NCBI GenBank assembly: GCA_030737835.1
Contig: CM060849.1
Coordinates: 3,286,001-3,350,000 of the forward strand
Reading direction: 5' to 3'
Length of the DNA stretch: 64,000 bases
DNA from: Acorus gramineus
Lineage: Eukaryota; Streptophyta; Magnoliopsida; Acorales; Acoraceae
The notes under the pieces were generated by a model. The model made no database searches and was not told the DNA's origin. It saw only the letters and a list, made by a program, of their open reading frames with translations. A program made the position numbers and the translations under genes. Below, piece after piece: positions 11,751 to 23,860 of this stretch; the first letter of the stretch is position 1, and the number at the start of each line of letters is the position of its first letter.

Positions 11751-14700
11751 TGTTATGCCTGTGTCATTTGGAGCCATTTCGGTTAAGCCTTGGTCACATC
11801 TGGGTCATTCAGGGCCATTTTCTTTTTCGATCGGAGTCGCTAAAATTTTGGCTTTTAGCCACATACTGAAGTTGAAGTACTCTGATTGAAAATCTACTTA
11901 CATATTATAGGTCCTGGTACTGTTTCGTACTACCCATAAAAATTTCATCGAATTCCGGTAACGTTTTGAAAAATATGCAGTTCCGAACCGTATCCGGGTT
12001 TTGAGAGTTCCTGGTTGGTCGAATAGTGTGAGATATTTTGAGGATGTGGTGACCTTTGGTAACCTTACCCCCACCATGCTTAGTGATGAAGAAACCTTTG
12101 GTCTTTTGGTATGTGAGTGGGTGAGCCTAACCCTAACCTCACCCCCCCTTATGGTCACCCCTAGACACTATTTGGGCATGAAAATGACTTTTTTGCCCTC
12201 TCTCTCTCTCTCTCTCTCTCCCCCTCTCCCATTTCGTGGAACACCTTCTCTCCCTCTCTTGGTCTCTTTTTTTCTCCTCTTTGTGTGTGAAGAAGGAGGA
12301 GGAAGAAGCAATTGAAGGAAAAGATGAAGAAGAAGCACAAGAAAGAGTGAGAAAAGGTGAGTATGTATTGTTGTTGTTGTTGTTGTTTCTCTTCTCTCTA
12401 TCCCTTTCTCATGCCCTTTGCACCCCTGTTTTCTGCCATGAAGGGCTTGAGGAGATGCTGATGAGGTGGTGGTAGTGGTGGTGGTGGTGGTTGAGGTGGT
12501 CGTGGGTGTGTCGAGAACCCCGCATCTCCCCATTTCCCTCCCCCTGTTTTGGTAAGGCAGCACTCTGTATTATAAAGATATCAGTGAATCTAGTATTTAT
12601 AGGCACATTTTTAGGATTATGTCTTCATATGATATGATCATCTATGTGTCTAGTTGTTATATATGAAATTTGGGGTCATTATGATATCTGTGGTGTAAGT
12701 TAGAACCTGTTTTGCATGGCCTATCCAGATTCGTGTAGGAATTGACCTACTTCTGGAAATAATTTATTTCGGGCTTGTAGAGGCAAAATTAGGTTCTAAT
12801 GTCTTCATGGATTATGATCGTAGAATATCAGAGAATGTGCAGGTTTTATTTCATAATTTTTGGAAGTGTATTGGGTGCTGTGGAGATCAATTAGTAGGGT
12901 TGGTTGCAGCAGGTTTGACAGTTTTGTTTGGTTGAGTGTCAAGGAGTTGTTTGCATGTGTCTTGTGTGATAATATGGAAGTATCAGGGGTTAGGGTCTTC
13001 ATGAAGTAGGCTTATATGTGTGATAGGAGGTTCCATAATTTAATTATGGATCATTGGTTGTGTTTTGCAGATCTCGTAGACCGGATGGGCGAGGTCCCGG
13101 GTTGCGGTGAGTGGTTTGATCCTATCCCCCCCCTCGAGATGCGCTCAACGCGCTTAGTCGTGCGTCGCGCATCGATGGGGCATCCTAGCTATACTACTTG
13201 TGTAGATAAGTGGTATGGCCATGCTTAAACTATAATATGTTAGATATCTTGCATGCTAGGCTTATATTGCATGTATTGTATCCATGTATGAATGATTGTA
13301 TCGCATGCGCCTCTCTAGTATGGGCATGTATTCTGTAATGTGTATGGATGTATAGAATATGGCATGCCTTAGGTAGTATTGTAATACTACTCCCACCATA
13401 TTAATTGAAATATCCAGCATTATCAAGTCTGGGTTAATAACGGGCACCTGCCTAATATTCCCTTGCGATAAGACTCGAGGGCATGGTGTAGTTGTTGCGC
13501 CCATGTTAATGAGGCAAAGCTATGACCAACTTCATGAGATGATCTCTCTCACCCTCTCCCTCTGCACGAACTGAGTAAGTAGATGCGATTTCCTACTCGA
13601 CTCAGGTTCGTTTGGAATATTGGCATGCACCTGTTAGTGCGCGAGATTTGCGCTTGACCCTTACCTTTTAAGTTGGTGATATCCAACACATGCTTAAGTT
13701 AGGCCTTGTGTGCTTATGTGATTAATGGCCATGTATGCATGTTGTATGATTTATTATGATGTAAATCCATGTTAGGGAGTATCCCTATAATTATTTGATA
13801 GGTTATCGTGCATGTAGTTCATGTACATAACTAAGATATAATTCTCCTGGATATATATATGCGCATGTTAAAACTGATTAGGCCTATCTGAAATAGGCGT
13901 GGGTATGACCCGTTGTCGGGTTGTACCTTATTAGTTAGAGCGCTAGCGATGTAATCGCCCCCGTGCATCCGAGCGATGCACTCGTTTGGAATTCAGGAGA
14001 ATTCATTATCTTATTGGTTTTGTTAAGCCGGTAGTTGTGGCATTAAGCTAGGCCTACCCGTGCTAGGCGTGTATATGAACCGCCTGTTGGGTTATGTGCC
14101 TTGGGATTATTTCTGCGTGAGAGCAGAGGCAACCCCCCCCCCTTGTGTCCGAGCGACGCAACCGTGTGGGAGTGCAATAGTATTCGATATCATCGATATG
14201 TGATTATCGAGAGTAGGTTTTTTTCCATTGGGTTCGCTTTGCGAACATGGAGTGTTTCCTCCCAATGTCGTCTGTGTTGAAGCGGCCCGGGTTGTAGCTG
14301 TCCTGACAGAGGGCTCCCATCCGTAGGTACCACCGATGCGTTCGGAAGCGTACTGATCGTGGGAGTATACCTGGGAGAAGGCTAACGAATGATATTGCGA
14401 GCGTGAAATCGTTCTCCCCTTCGTTGGATCCGATGTAGGAACTCCCCAGCGTTGGAAAAGCTGTCATGACAGAGGGCTCCCATCCGTAGGTACCACCGAT
14501 GCGTTCGGAAGCGTACTGATCGTGGGAGTATATCAGGTAGAGGCTATGTGGGGAAAGGGCTACCGGTGGACCAAGGGTGTAGAGCATTCTAAGTCTCTTC
14601 CAAAAGTCCCAGTCACCTCTAAAGGGTGTGTTGTGCCTGTGTCATTTGGAGCGCTCTGATTGAAAATTTTGGCTACATAATTTTTTTCCTCGAAGTTATG

Positions 14701-17700
14701 TATTTCCAATTTGGTATTTGGATTTGATTTTGTTAAAATCCAAGATGAAGAGGTTTAAATATGATTTTGTTATGAGATGTCCAGTTTTGAGTTAGCTTTC
14801 GTACAAAGGTGGAATTAGGTCAACTGGATTCTTGTAGTAAAAGTTATGGGTATTTTACCAAGTATACCCCGGGGATGAAAATTCTGGCAGCAGCCCTGCT
14901 CTATGTTTAGCTCTAATTTCGGAATAGCTGGAGAGATTATTTGATCTTGGCATGAACATAAAAGTTGTAGATAATCTTCTTGGCTTTCCAACGGAATTGG
15001 AATTGTGCAATTCAGAGCTATATCGAGGAAGTTATGACTGTTCTAGTGAAGCATGCGCAGAATTTCTAAGTCAAGGGGTGAATAGGTCATTTCAACCCCT
15101 CTTTTAGATATTTGTGTGCAACAAATATCATCTCTCTCTCTCTCTCTCCCTCTCATTTCCACGCCCATTTTTCTTGGGCTCTCTCTTTCTCTCTCTCAAG
15201 CCCCCCAAGTGTTTGATATAACTCCCCAAAGAGAAGAGAAGGAGAAGGTGCAAGTGCAAGTGAGTGTTTGTGTAAGTGTTGTTGTTGTTGTTTGTCCTCC
15301 TCTCTCAAGCTCCCTTTTCATGATCCTCCCCCCTGATTTGCAGCCATGAAGGAGGCTGAGGAGAGGCTGAAGGTGGTGGTGTTGATGGTGGTGATTGAGG
15401 TGGTGGCGGGTGCGTCGAGGGCCCCCGAGCCTCCCCCTTTCTTTTCCCCTCCAAAGGTGAGCCTTTCCCCTTCTTTTCTTGGTTTTTATGGCTTAGGGTT
15501 GGTTGGGAGGGTCATGCATGTTGGGTAGATGTCTTAGGGTGTGTGTGAGGGGTTGAGAAGGGTTAAAATGGTGTTAGGGTTGGCTGGGCGCGCGTGGGGA
15601 GCAGTCTGCGCGCTTGGGCGCACAGGCGGGCGCTGGCGGGCGCTCGAGCGCGTGCGCGCGAGTGCGCGGGTGCGCGCGGAGTGGGCGTACGGGTGCGCGT
15701 GGGTGCTGGCGCGAGCGAGGGTGCGCGTGCGGTGCAGTGCGCCTGGGCATGCGCTTGGGCGCGGGGTTGGGGACCAGTGCGTGCGCGTGCTGGGGCGTGC
15801 GCGCAGGGTGCTACGGGGTGCGCAGTGCGCGCGGGTACGCGCTGGGCTGGACGCGCGGTGCGCGCGAGCGCGCTCGAGCATGCGCGCGGGCGAGCGGGCA
15901 GGCGCGCGGCAGTGCGCCGAGGGTGCTGGGGTGCGTGCGTGCGTGCGCATTCGTGCGTGCGCGTGCGGGGGGCCATGCGTGTGGCTGCTCGAGGGTTCGG
16001 GTAGGTGTCGGGGCACTCAGACTCGCGTGCGTACGTGCGTGCTCACATGCGTGCGAGTCCGTATGCATGCTTGTCCGAGTATTTGGTATTTCTAATGATT
16101 TCTATGTGTAAATTGTGTTGTTACTCACCAAGTTGGATGCCCCTACCTTGCAGATCTCGTCGGATGGGATGCGCGAGGTCCCGGGTCGTATGGTGAGTGG
16201 TTCGATTCCAATCCCCCCCCTCTCTAGGGATGCGCTCGACCCGCATAGACGCGCGTCGCGCATCGATGGGGCCCCCTAGCTATGATGTGTAGATACTATG
16301 CAATGCATGATTAATATGATGTAACCATGCCATATTAGACCTTGTATGCTAGGGATATGCATCCATATATCATGTATAGAGGCCCATACATGCCTAGACA
16401 CCATGTCCCTTGATTGGAAAGCCCCGACCTACGCATGTTTCCCATTTAGTTTAATTTATTTAAATCAAATGTGAGCATATTGTGATAAGCATGCCTTAGA
16501 GAATATTATAACCTTGTTGTTATAATATATGTTTCCCCGCATCTTAGTTATGCGCCCTGGAGGAATTCTTGAGAATTCATGACATTATTAGTGTTACAAA
16601 TCGTTGTCGACGGATCCAAGAGGATCGTATACGCGCGTGAGTAGGCTGTCTTCTCCTTTTGGTTGGATCCGATGTAGGGACTCCCCGGCGTTGGAAAGCT
16701 GACCTGACAGAGGGCTCCCGTCCGTAGGTACCTCCGATGCATCGGACAGTACTGATAGTGGGAGTATACCAGGTATAGGCTACGGAGTGTGGGAGAGGCT
16801 ACCGGGTGGACCAGGGGTGGAGAGCGGTCTAGTCTGTCCCAAGAGGCCCATGTCACCCCTAAGGGGTGAGGGTGGGATGGGTCGGCGATGTTACGACCCA
16901 CTAACTTGTGTAGTTACTCCCGTATAGGGACTATGACTATTTTAAGGTTAATATGAGTGTGTTGATTGTTGTTATGCCTGTGTTTTGATATCTCGATAAG
17001 TGAGTATCGAGAGTAGTTGTTTTCCATTGGGTTCGCTTTGCGAACATGGGATCGTTCTCCCCTTCGTTGGATCCGATGTAGGAACTTCTCGGGTTTAGCT
17101 GTCCTGACAGAGGGCTCCCATCCGTAGGTACCACCGATGCATTCGGAAGAGTACTGATCGTGGGAGTATACCAGGTAGAGGCTACCCGAGGAAAGGGCTA
17201 CCTGCGGACCAAGGTGTAGAGCGGTGAGTTGAGGAGATCGGGGTTGTAGATACTACCCGGGAGAGGGTTAACGAATGATGTTACGGGCGTGGGAATCGTT
17301 CCCCCTTTTGGTGGAGAGCAGTCTAAATCTCTTCCAAAAGTCCCAAAAGTCTCCCTCCAGGAGTGAGGGTAAGGATGAGGTGAAGAATATCACCGCGTGA
17401 CCCATTCGTTGTTCGACCGTTCCCATAGTTGTTGGGTCCGGTCTTGAATCGATGTTTAAAGGCATCATTTGAGCAATTATCTAGATGTAGATGATCCAGT
17501 AGTGTTGTGTAGACTAGTAAATCCGGGTCTCTTCGACCGACGGTATGGTCTCTCCCCAAAAGTCCCAAAAGACTCCCTCTGGGAGTGAGGGTGGGGGTGA
17601 GGTTGGTCGCGCCGCCGCGTGACCCAGTTATCCATGGGTTTCCACCCATGTTTTTCCTTGAAAGGAAATTGATTATTTATTGAACTGTAGTATGGTGATT

Positions 17701-19020
17701 GGTTTCCAGCCACTCACTGAGCTTGTAGCTCACCCCTCGCATACTGTTTCTTTTCAGGGGCAGTGTTGGGCGTGGAGCTAGAGCTTTCCTGTGGCGTGGT
17801 CTTATGGGCGTGGAGCGTTCTGCCGGTGGGTGGCGAGTGCGAGGCTGTCAGCATTCCTAGAGTCATTTTATGCTTTGTAAATCGTGCATGTGGCACAGGT
17901 TGTATTTTCTTTGGTCTAGACTTGGCTTTCACAGGACATTGATTGTGTATTCTGGTCTGTAATAATGTTTTTGATTTACAGACATCGTTTATATATTATG
18001 CTTCCGCTTTTCAGTCAGTTATCATTATCTTGCTTTGTGTCCTTGTGTATTGTTGTTGGTGTCTTTATTCACCTCCGGTATTGATAGCTAATATTTATTA
18101 ATTTTTCCACGTCTCGAGGATGCCTGGGGCGTGATAGGGTGAGGGTGAGGATGAGGTGAAGACACATCGCCGCGTGACCCATTCGTTGTTCGTCCGTTCC
18201 CATAGTTGTTGGGTCCGGTCTCGTATCGATGTTCAAAGACATCGTTGGGCAGTTATCTCGATGTAGATGATCCAGTAGTGTTGTGTAGACCAGTAATTCT
18301 GGGTCTCTTCGACCAACGGTATGGTCTCTCCCCAAAAGTCCCAAGAGTCTCCCTCCGGGAGTGAGGGTGAGGGTGAGGGTGAGGTTGGTGATCCAATAGA
18401 GTTGTGTAGACCAGTAATTCCGCGTCTCTTCGACCAACGGTATGGTCTCTCCCCAAAAGTCCCAAGAGTCTTCCTCCGAGAGTGAGGGTGAGGGCGAGGT
18501 TGGTCGCGCCGCCGTGTGACCTTGTTATCCATTGGGTTTTCACCCATGTTTTTCCTTGAAAGGAAATTGCTTTAGCATTGAACTGTTGTAATGGTGATTG
18601 GTTTCCAGCCACTCACTGAGCTTGTAGCTCACCCCTCGCATACTGTTTCTTTTCAGGGGCAGTGTTGGGCGTGGAGCTAGAGCTTCCCTGTGGTGTGGTC
18701 TTATGGGCGTGGAGCGTTCTTCCGGCGGGTGGCGAGTGCGAGGCTGTCAGCAGTTCTAGAGTCATTTTATGTATTGTAAATCGTGCATGTGGCACATGTT
18801 GTATTTTATTTGGACTAGACTTGGCTCTCACAGGACAGTGATTGTGTATTCGAGTCTGTAATAATGTTTTTGGTTTACAGACATTGTTGATATCTTATGC
18901 TTCCGCTTTTTAGTCAGTTATCATTGGTTTGCCAGCTTGTATGTTGTTTATTGGAGTCATTATTGACCTCTTGTACTTGATAGCTGATACTTCCTTATTT
19001 CCACGTCTTGGGGCGTGACA
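11751..19020 (+). repeat. A1 3' LTR, interrupted by solo LTR C1
   Basis: The LTR runs 11751-14628 and 18142-19020, together about 3.76 kb, matching the 5' LTR in order and length. At 14628 the text stops within the phrase CACCTCTAAAGGGTG and resumes at 18142 with GAGGATGAGG-type sequence exactly as in the 5' LTR. The candidate microexon is 13071-13106. Confidence 0.9.
14629..18136 (+). mobile_element. C1: solo LTR of a family related to A
   Basis: It begins TGTTGTGCCTGTGTC and ends GGGGCGTGATA, with TSD GGGTG at 14624-14628 and 18137-18141. Length is 3508 bp and there is no internal region. Its U3 block differs from A1 but matches A2 and A3 (for example GATGAAGAGGTTTAAATATG). It has a CT-rich leader, a donor-like GTGAGC at 15457, a CpG-rich stretch at about 15580-16080, an acceptor-like CTTGCAG ending at 16153, a 39-nt unit (16154-16192) and GTGAGT at 16193. 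The downstream half carries the same module repeats as A1. Confidence 0.92.
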
Positions 19021-19025
19021 GGACA

Positions 19026-20177
19026 GGGGCGGCTACTTGAGAGTAGCTGCCCCATTCCAGGAGGCTAGTTCCAACTAGCCGTCCCACTGACCGACCCCAA
19101 ACCGCCTTCCTGGATGGGACATAAAGCAAGCATGATTGCGGCGGATTGTCCCTTCTAGCCGCCCCATCTCAGCCGGTTCATCCTTAGTAACCGACCCAAG
19201 CCACCGCTTGTCAGAGATAGGACATATGGCAGGTTATGATGGGGGCAGCTACCTGAGAGTAGCCGCCCCTCACTGGGCGGCTAAATACCATTAGCCGCCC
19301 CTCACCTAGACACTGTCAGAGAACAAAAATCTAAGGGGAGGTCAAATCAAGCACTTTATTACCCATTTTGATCTATTGTTCAGTGGACATTCCCATACCT
19401 CGTTTTTACTATAAATAGGAGAGGGGGGCAACCAACATCAATGGAGAAATCAATACACATTCAATACACATTCCATACCCATCAATAACACCCAACCACC
19501 CACATTCCCAACCATCAAGCCACACCACCACCCCAAACCCTTGAGAGAAAAGTGAGAGAGAAACCCCTTTCCTACACCAAACCACTCTCCAAATCCACTC
19601 TCCAAAACCCAGGTTAAATCCAGTTTAACCTCTGCCAAAGCCAAAACAAAACCCTACCCAGGTTCTGCCCAAATTGAACCAGACACCAGGTGGCTAAACC
19701 CAACTAGCCGCCCCCCACCACTCGGCTAAAACCAATAAGCCGGCCCTTCCCTAGCCCACCTCAAGTCCCAATTCTCCTTTAGTCAGGTTCCCGAAGCAGA
19801 AGAGGATCCTTGTCTTCACCTCTGTGTACGACATATCCGTGTCTCAGAGCGGAGACCCCACAAACTACCCACGAAGGCGATCAAATTCCCCCCCAACGTT
19901 TCTTTCTTTTTTGAGAAAAGCAGGTGGCGATCACAACCACCCCTGAATCCTCCTGAGGACCCGTCGGTCGCCTCAACCAGGAACGAACAACCAACCCACC
20001 ACCCCTTTCGAGAGACGATCCGATCGAGCCTGCCAAGGCGCAAGCTCTCCGGATCCAAGCCTCTGAACAACCCCCACACACGCACAACCACCGGAGGAGG
20101 AGCCGAGGAGGAAGGAAGAGAGGGCACCTACCCTTTTCTTTTCCTTTTCCCCCTTTCATCGAAATCCAATACCGACA
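19026..20177 (+). repeat. T1 5' LTR, second part
   Basis: The LTR resumes after the A1 TSD and ends CCGACA at 20177, matching 51335-52466. It is rich in short imperfect palindromes built from GGCGGCTA and TAGCCGCC (19026-19300 and around 19690-19745). AGCCGCC or its complement occurs at 19028-19034, 19157-19163, 19261-19267, 19276-19282, 19293-19299 and 19706-19712. A TATA box follows at 19410-19417, then leader sequence. Confidence 0.9.
19410..19417 (+). promoter_or_regulatory. TATA box of T1 5' LTR
   Basis: TATAAATA lies after the palindrome cluster and before the CAATACACATTC-rich leader. The equivalent in the 3' LTR is at 51716-51723. The placement suits a U3/R promoter; the transcription start is probably about 30 bases downstream. 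Confidence 0.7.
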
Positions 20178-20474
20178 GCCTGGTGATCACGGTGGGACCT
20201 CCCTCGTGAAAGACAACAAAAGGTAATCCTCTTCTGCTTCTTTCCCAATAACCTGACTAGAATGCCATCATCTCTCTAGGAAAACTGAGAATTTCCACCC
20301 CTCAAGTCTGATCCTCTTCTACTTTGCATTACATCTTTTACTGCTTTAAGCCGCACACAGCTGCGCACCACCCCTTTACTGCTTTAAGCCGCACACAGCT
20401 GCGCACCCCTTTATCGCTTTATTTACTACTTTGATCTGCATTCATTCACACCTAGGCCTTTCCATATTCACACA
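20178..20474 (+). other. T1 leader with possible primer site
   Basis: After the LTR end, TGGTGATCACGGTGGGAC begins at 20181 in the position of a primer-binding site. It starts TGG as expected, but I cannot assign the tRNA. The rest is untranslated leader with a short duplicated phrase (CTTTAAGCCGCACACAG) near 20343 and 20383. Confidence 0.5.
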
Positions 20475-22281
20475 ATGGAAGCCTATACCCAGGAGAAAAT
20501 AGTGGAGGAGAAAGACAACCAGGGAGACCAAACCGCCCAATTCCTCAGCCACCTAGAGGAGAGGATGGCTACCCTAGGATACCAGTCGGTCGAGGACATG
20601 TTCAATGACCTCACCGACTATCACCAGGCCAAGACCTTGAAATAGGAAACTCCTGTTAAGAACCCCAAGGCTTGCCCCACCCGTAATACACTACCAACAC
20701 CCGGCTTCTCGATAAATCCGGGTCCAAGCCTCTTTTCCTTTGCCCCACCTTCCCCCGCGAATCCAATATTCCCAACCGTTTCTGCCCCGAGCCCTTACTA
20801 GGCCACCCCCAACCCAGGACCACTAAACAGCCCTCCCAAGGGAGAAACATTGGATGAAACCATCCGGAGAATTCTCTCCGAGACTGGCCCTTCTGCCCCC
20901 AAACACATGTCTCTGCACAACCTGAGACAGATCCCGTCAGTCCACTTACCGGAGGGATTTAAAATCTTGAAATTTACCGGTACAACGGTCGTGGAGACCC
21001 AGACATTTATTTAACAACCTTTTATCTAGACGCCCGACCGTTTCTAGATAACCGACCTCTGCTAGTATTCCTCTTCCAAAAATCATTGGAAGGAGAAGCA
21101 CTACAATGGTTCTCCACCCTCCCTGTAGATCATTTGTCAAACTTTTCAGTTGTAAGCGAGAAGTTTCTGGGCCGCTACGGTTATCAGAGGATTAGGACCC
21201 CCTCTATTTCAGACCTAACCGTAGAAAGAATGAGGCCTAGGGAGGAATTTGAGCAGTACGTGTCCAGGTGGCGCACCCTCGTCCACCAAATTGGCCTACA
21301 ACTAACAGAATGTCAAGAAATTGACATGATGTTGCAGAGCCTGAGTCCAGAGCTCTGTACGAGTCTTTCGTACGGAGACTGTACCACGTACCAGCTTCTC
21401 ATTGACCGCCACAACAGGATTTCCCATTGTGCAGCCCCAGTAGTCCAAACCCAGTCCCCACCTATCAACCATAGGGTTGGACAACCGCCGAGAAAGGTGC
21501 ACACCCCCATGGTAGAGGGGATCACACAAATTTTGGCACTCTACCCGAACAGAGCACGAGTTCCTGATCAAGGACCAGCTCCGAGACAGTAGACACCTGG
21601 TTCATCCGGATATGTGCTGCCTCGGCAAGCCAATCAAAACTTCATTCCTCGATCAGTACTTGCCCCCGTGCCGATAAGACAAAACCCAATAGCCCGCAGT
21701 CCTTCAGTCCAAAGCCCCGTAATTCAAAGTTAAGGCCAAACTAGGACTCCCCCTGCTTATTCTGCTCCCCCAAGAGCGCAAAACCTAATCCTTAGGCAGC
21801 CTACCCAAAGCTCTTATAATGAGGTTATGCCTCCCACATCCTATGGCCCAAGATGGTTAAATAGAAGGGATTGTTATCCACCGCTCCTGGAAACCCTAGC
21901 AAACATCTTCAGGGCCTTGGTAAAGACCAATAACATTTCTTTGCCCATTGCTTAACCTTCACCTCTTGGTGCCGATATTGCTCGTTACTGCCCGTACCAT
22001 CAACATCACGGTCACACCATTGAACAGTGCTTTTTATTTAGAGACATTGTTTATGACCTCGATGAAGAGAGACGCCTGGATTGGGCCACCATTAGGGGAC
22101 TCAGAAATAGCCCAACTACGAAACCACCAGGGACCCATTTGAATTCTTTACCCAAACAAAACCAAGCCCTAGCACGTCCCAAATCTGTAATCAATGCCAA
22201 AACACAAGACCCAAAACCAACCACGCAAGCTTTCATAGAAGAACCAGAAAGCCTGAGTTTCGAAAGCATCTACACCATAGG
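20475..22281 (+). pseudogene. gag: T1 gag region
   Basis: A start-like ATG at 20475 (MEAYTQEKIVEEK) opens the region. The best-preserved stretch, 21086-21592, has the retrotransposon gag (capsid) signature with GEALQWFSTLP and a conserved alpha-helical domain (FEQYVSRWRTLVHQI). Near 21985-22040 a Cys/His cluster (CPYHQHHGHTIEQC) resembles the nucleocapsid-like zinc motif of plant Tat/Athila gag. Gag would form the particle shell in the cytoplasm. The region is interrupted at its end by A2 and resumes at 37195. It is broken, with several breaks. Confidence 0.8.
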
Positions 22282-23551
22282 TGTCACGCCCCAGGGCGGC
22301 CATCCCCGAGACGTGGCAATAATGAAATATCAGCTATCAATACCTGAGGTTAACAAAGACTGCAACAACAACACACAAGGTGGCAAAGCAAAGATAATGA
22401 TAACTGATTGAAAAGCGGAAGCATAAGATATCAACAATGTCTGTAAACCAATAACATTGTTAAAGACTCGAATACACAATCACTGTCCTGTGAGAGCAAA
22501 GTCTAGTCCAAATAAAATACAACCTGTGCCACATGCACGATTTACAATACATAAAATGACTCTAGGACTGCTGACAGCCTCGCACTCGCCACCCGCCGGA
22601 AGAACGCTCCACGCCCATAAGACCACGCCACAGGGAAGCTCCAGCTCCACGCCCAACACTGCCCCTGAAAAGAAACAGTATGCGAGGGGTGAGCTACAAG
22701 CTCAGTGAGTGGCTGGAAACCAATCACCATACAACAGTTCAATACCAAAACAATTTCCTTCCAAAGGAAAACATGGGTAGAAACCCAATGGATAACAAGG
22801 TCACGCGGCGGCGCGACCAACCTCACCCTCACCCTCACTCCCGGAGGGAGACTCTTGGGTCTCTTGGGGAGAGACCATACCGTTGGTCGAAGAGACCCAG
22901 AATTACTGGTCTACACAACGCTACTGGATCATCTACATCGAGATAACTGCCCAACGATGTCTTTGAACATCGATACGCAACTGGACCCAACAACTATGGG
23001 AACGGATGAACAACGAATGGGTCACGCGGCGACGTGTCTTCACCTTCACCCTTGGTCCACCGGTAGCCCTTTCCCCACGTAGCCTCTACCTGGTATACTC
23101 CCACGATCAGTACGCTTCTGAACGCATCGGTGGTACCTACGGATGGGAGCCCTCTGTCAGGACAGCTTTTCCAACGCCGGGGAGTTCCTACATCGGATCC
23201 AACGAAGGGGAGAACGATTTCACGCTCGCAATATCATTCGTTAGCCCTCTCCCGGGTAGCCTCTACCTGGTATACTCCCACGATCGTGTTATGTATGTGT
23301 CACTTTTAGCCTGCTGGTAACCGTTGGAGCGTTCTGGCAGTTTTTCATTTTTTTTTCGATTTTCGATCGGAACCGCTAATTTTGGACTATTAGCTATCGT
23401 CCTGAGTTAGAGGACTCCGATTGAAAATCTAACTGCATATATCGTGTCCTGGTGCCATTTTAGGTCTCTCACAAAAATTTCATCGAATTTCGGTAACGTT
23501 TCTGAAATTTCGTAGTTCCGGTGCGTATCCGGGTATTTTAAGTGATTCGGC

Positions 23552-23559
23552 TATATAAA
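23552..23559 (+). promoter_or_regulatory. TATA box of B1 5' LTR
   Basis: TATATAAA follows a conserved U3 block and lies about 30 bases before a CACTATTCATCATCCC stretch that probably holds the transcription start. The same box is at 29744-29751 in the 3' LTR. Confidence 0.75.
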
Positions 23560-23860
23560 TGAAATCTAATATTTCATTTGGCACTATTCATCATCCCTAC
23601 CAAAGCTCTCTCTCTCTCTCCCCTCTCTCCTTTTCTTCCATTTGAGCCCCTTAGAGCCCTCAAACCCAAAACCTAAAGCATAAGAAGTGTAGACCCTGGT
23701 GCTTCCAAATCCCGATTCAGACCAACCTAGCCCTCCCATCCGCCCTCTCTTCTCCTCAGATCCGAGCCAAATTGGAGGTGGGAGTAGATCCCGGTGGTAG
23801 AGACCGTTGGGGAAGCGTTTCGGTGCGTGGAGAGCAACCGGACGCCTCTTCCTCCCCTTG

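Larger units (their letters stand above)
1711..19020 (+). mobile_element. A1: non-autonomous Tekay-like LTR retrotransposon
   Basis: The element begins TGTTATGCCTGTGTC and ends GGGCGTGACA, with TSD GGACA at 1706-1710 and 19021-19025. After removing two younger insertions both LTRs are about 3.76 kb, which confirms the pairing. The internal region is only about 2.8 kb: tRNA-Met primer site, a gag start, scattered RT and integrase remnants and a purine tract. It cannot encode a full set of proteins and looks like a non-autonomous derivative moved by a relative. The LTRs differ by a few percent by eye, so it is younger than T1. The internal region has many breaks. Confidence 0.92.

Noticed and set aside
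19816-20159. Minus-strand frames of about 100 codons in T1 5' LTR (also 52266-52448)
   Set aside because: They sit in the LTR leader opposite to transcription and are shortened in the 3' LTR, so they are not conserved.
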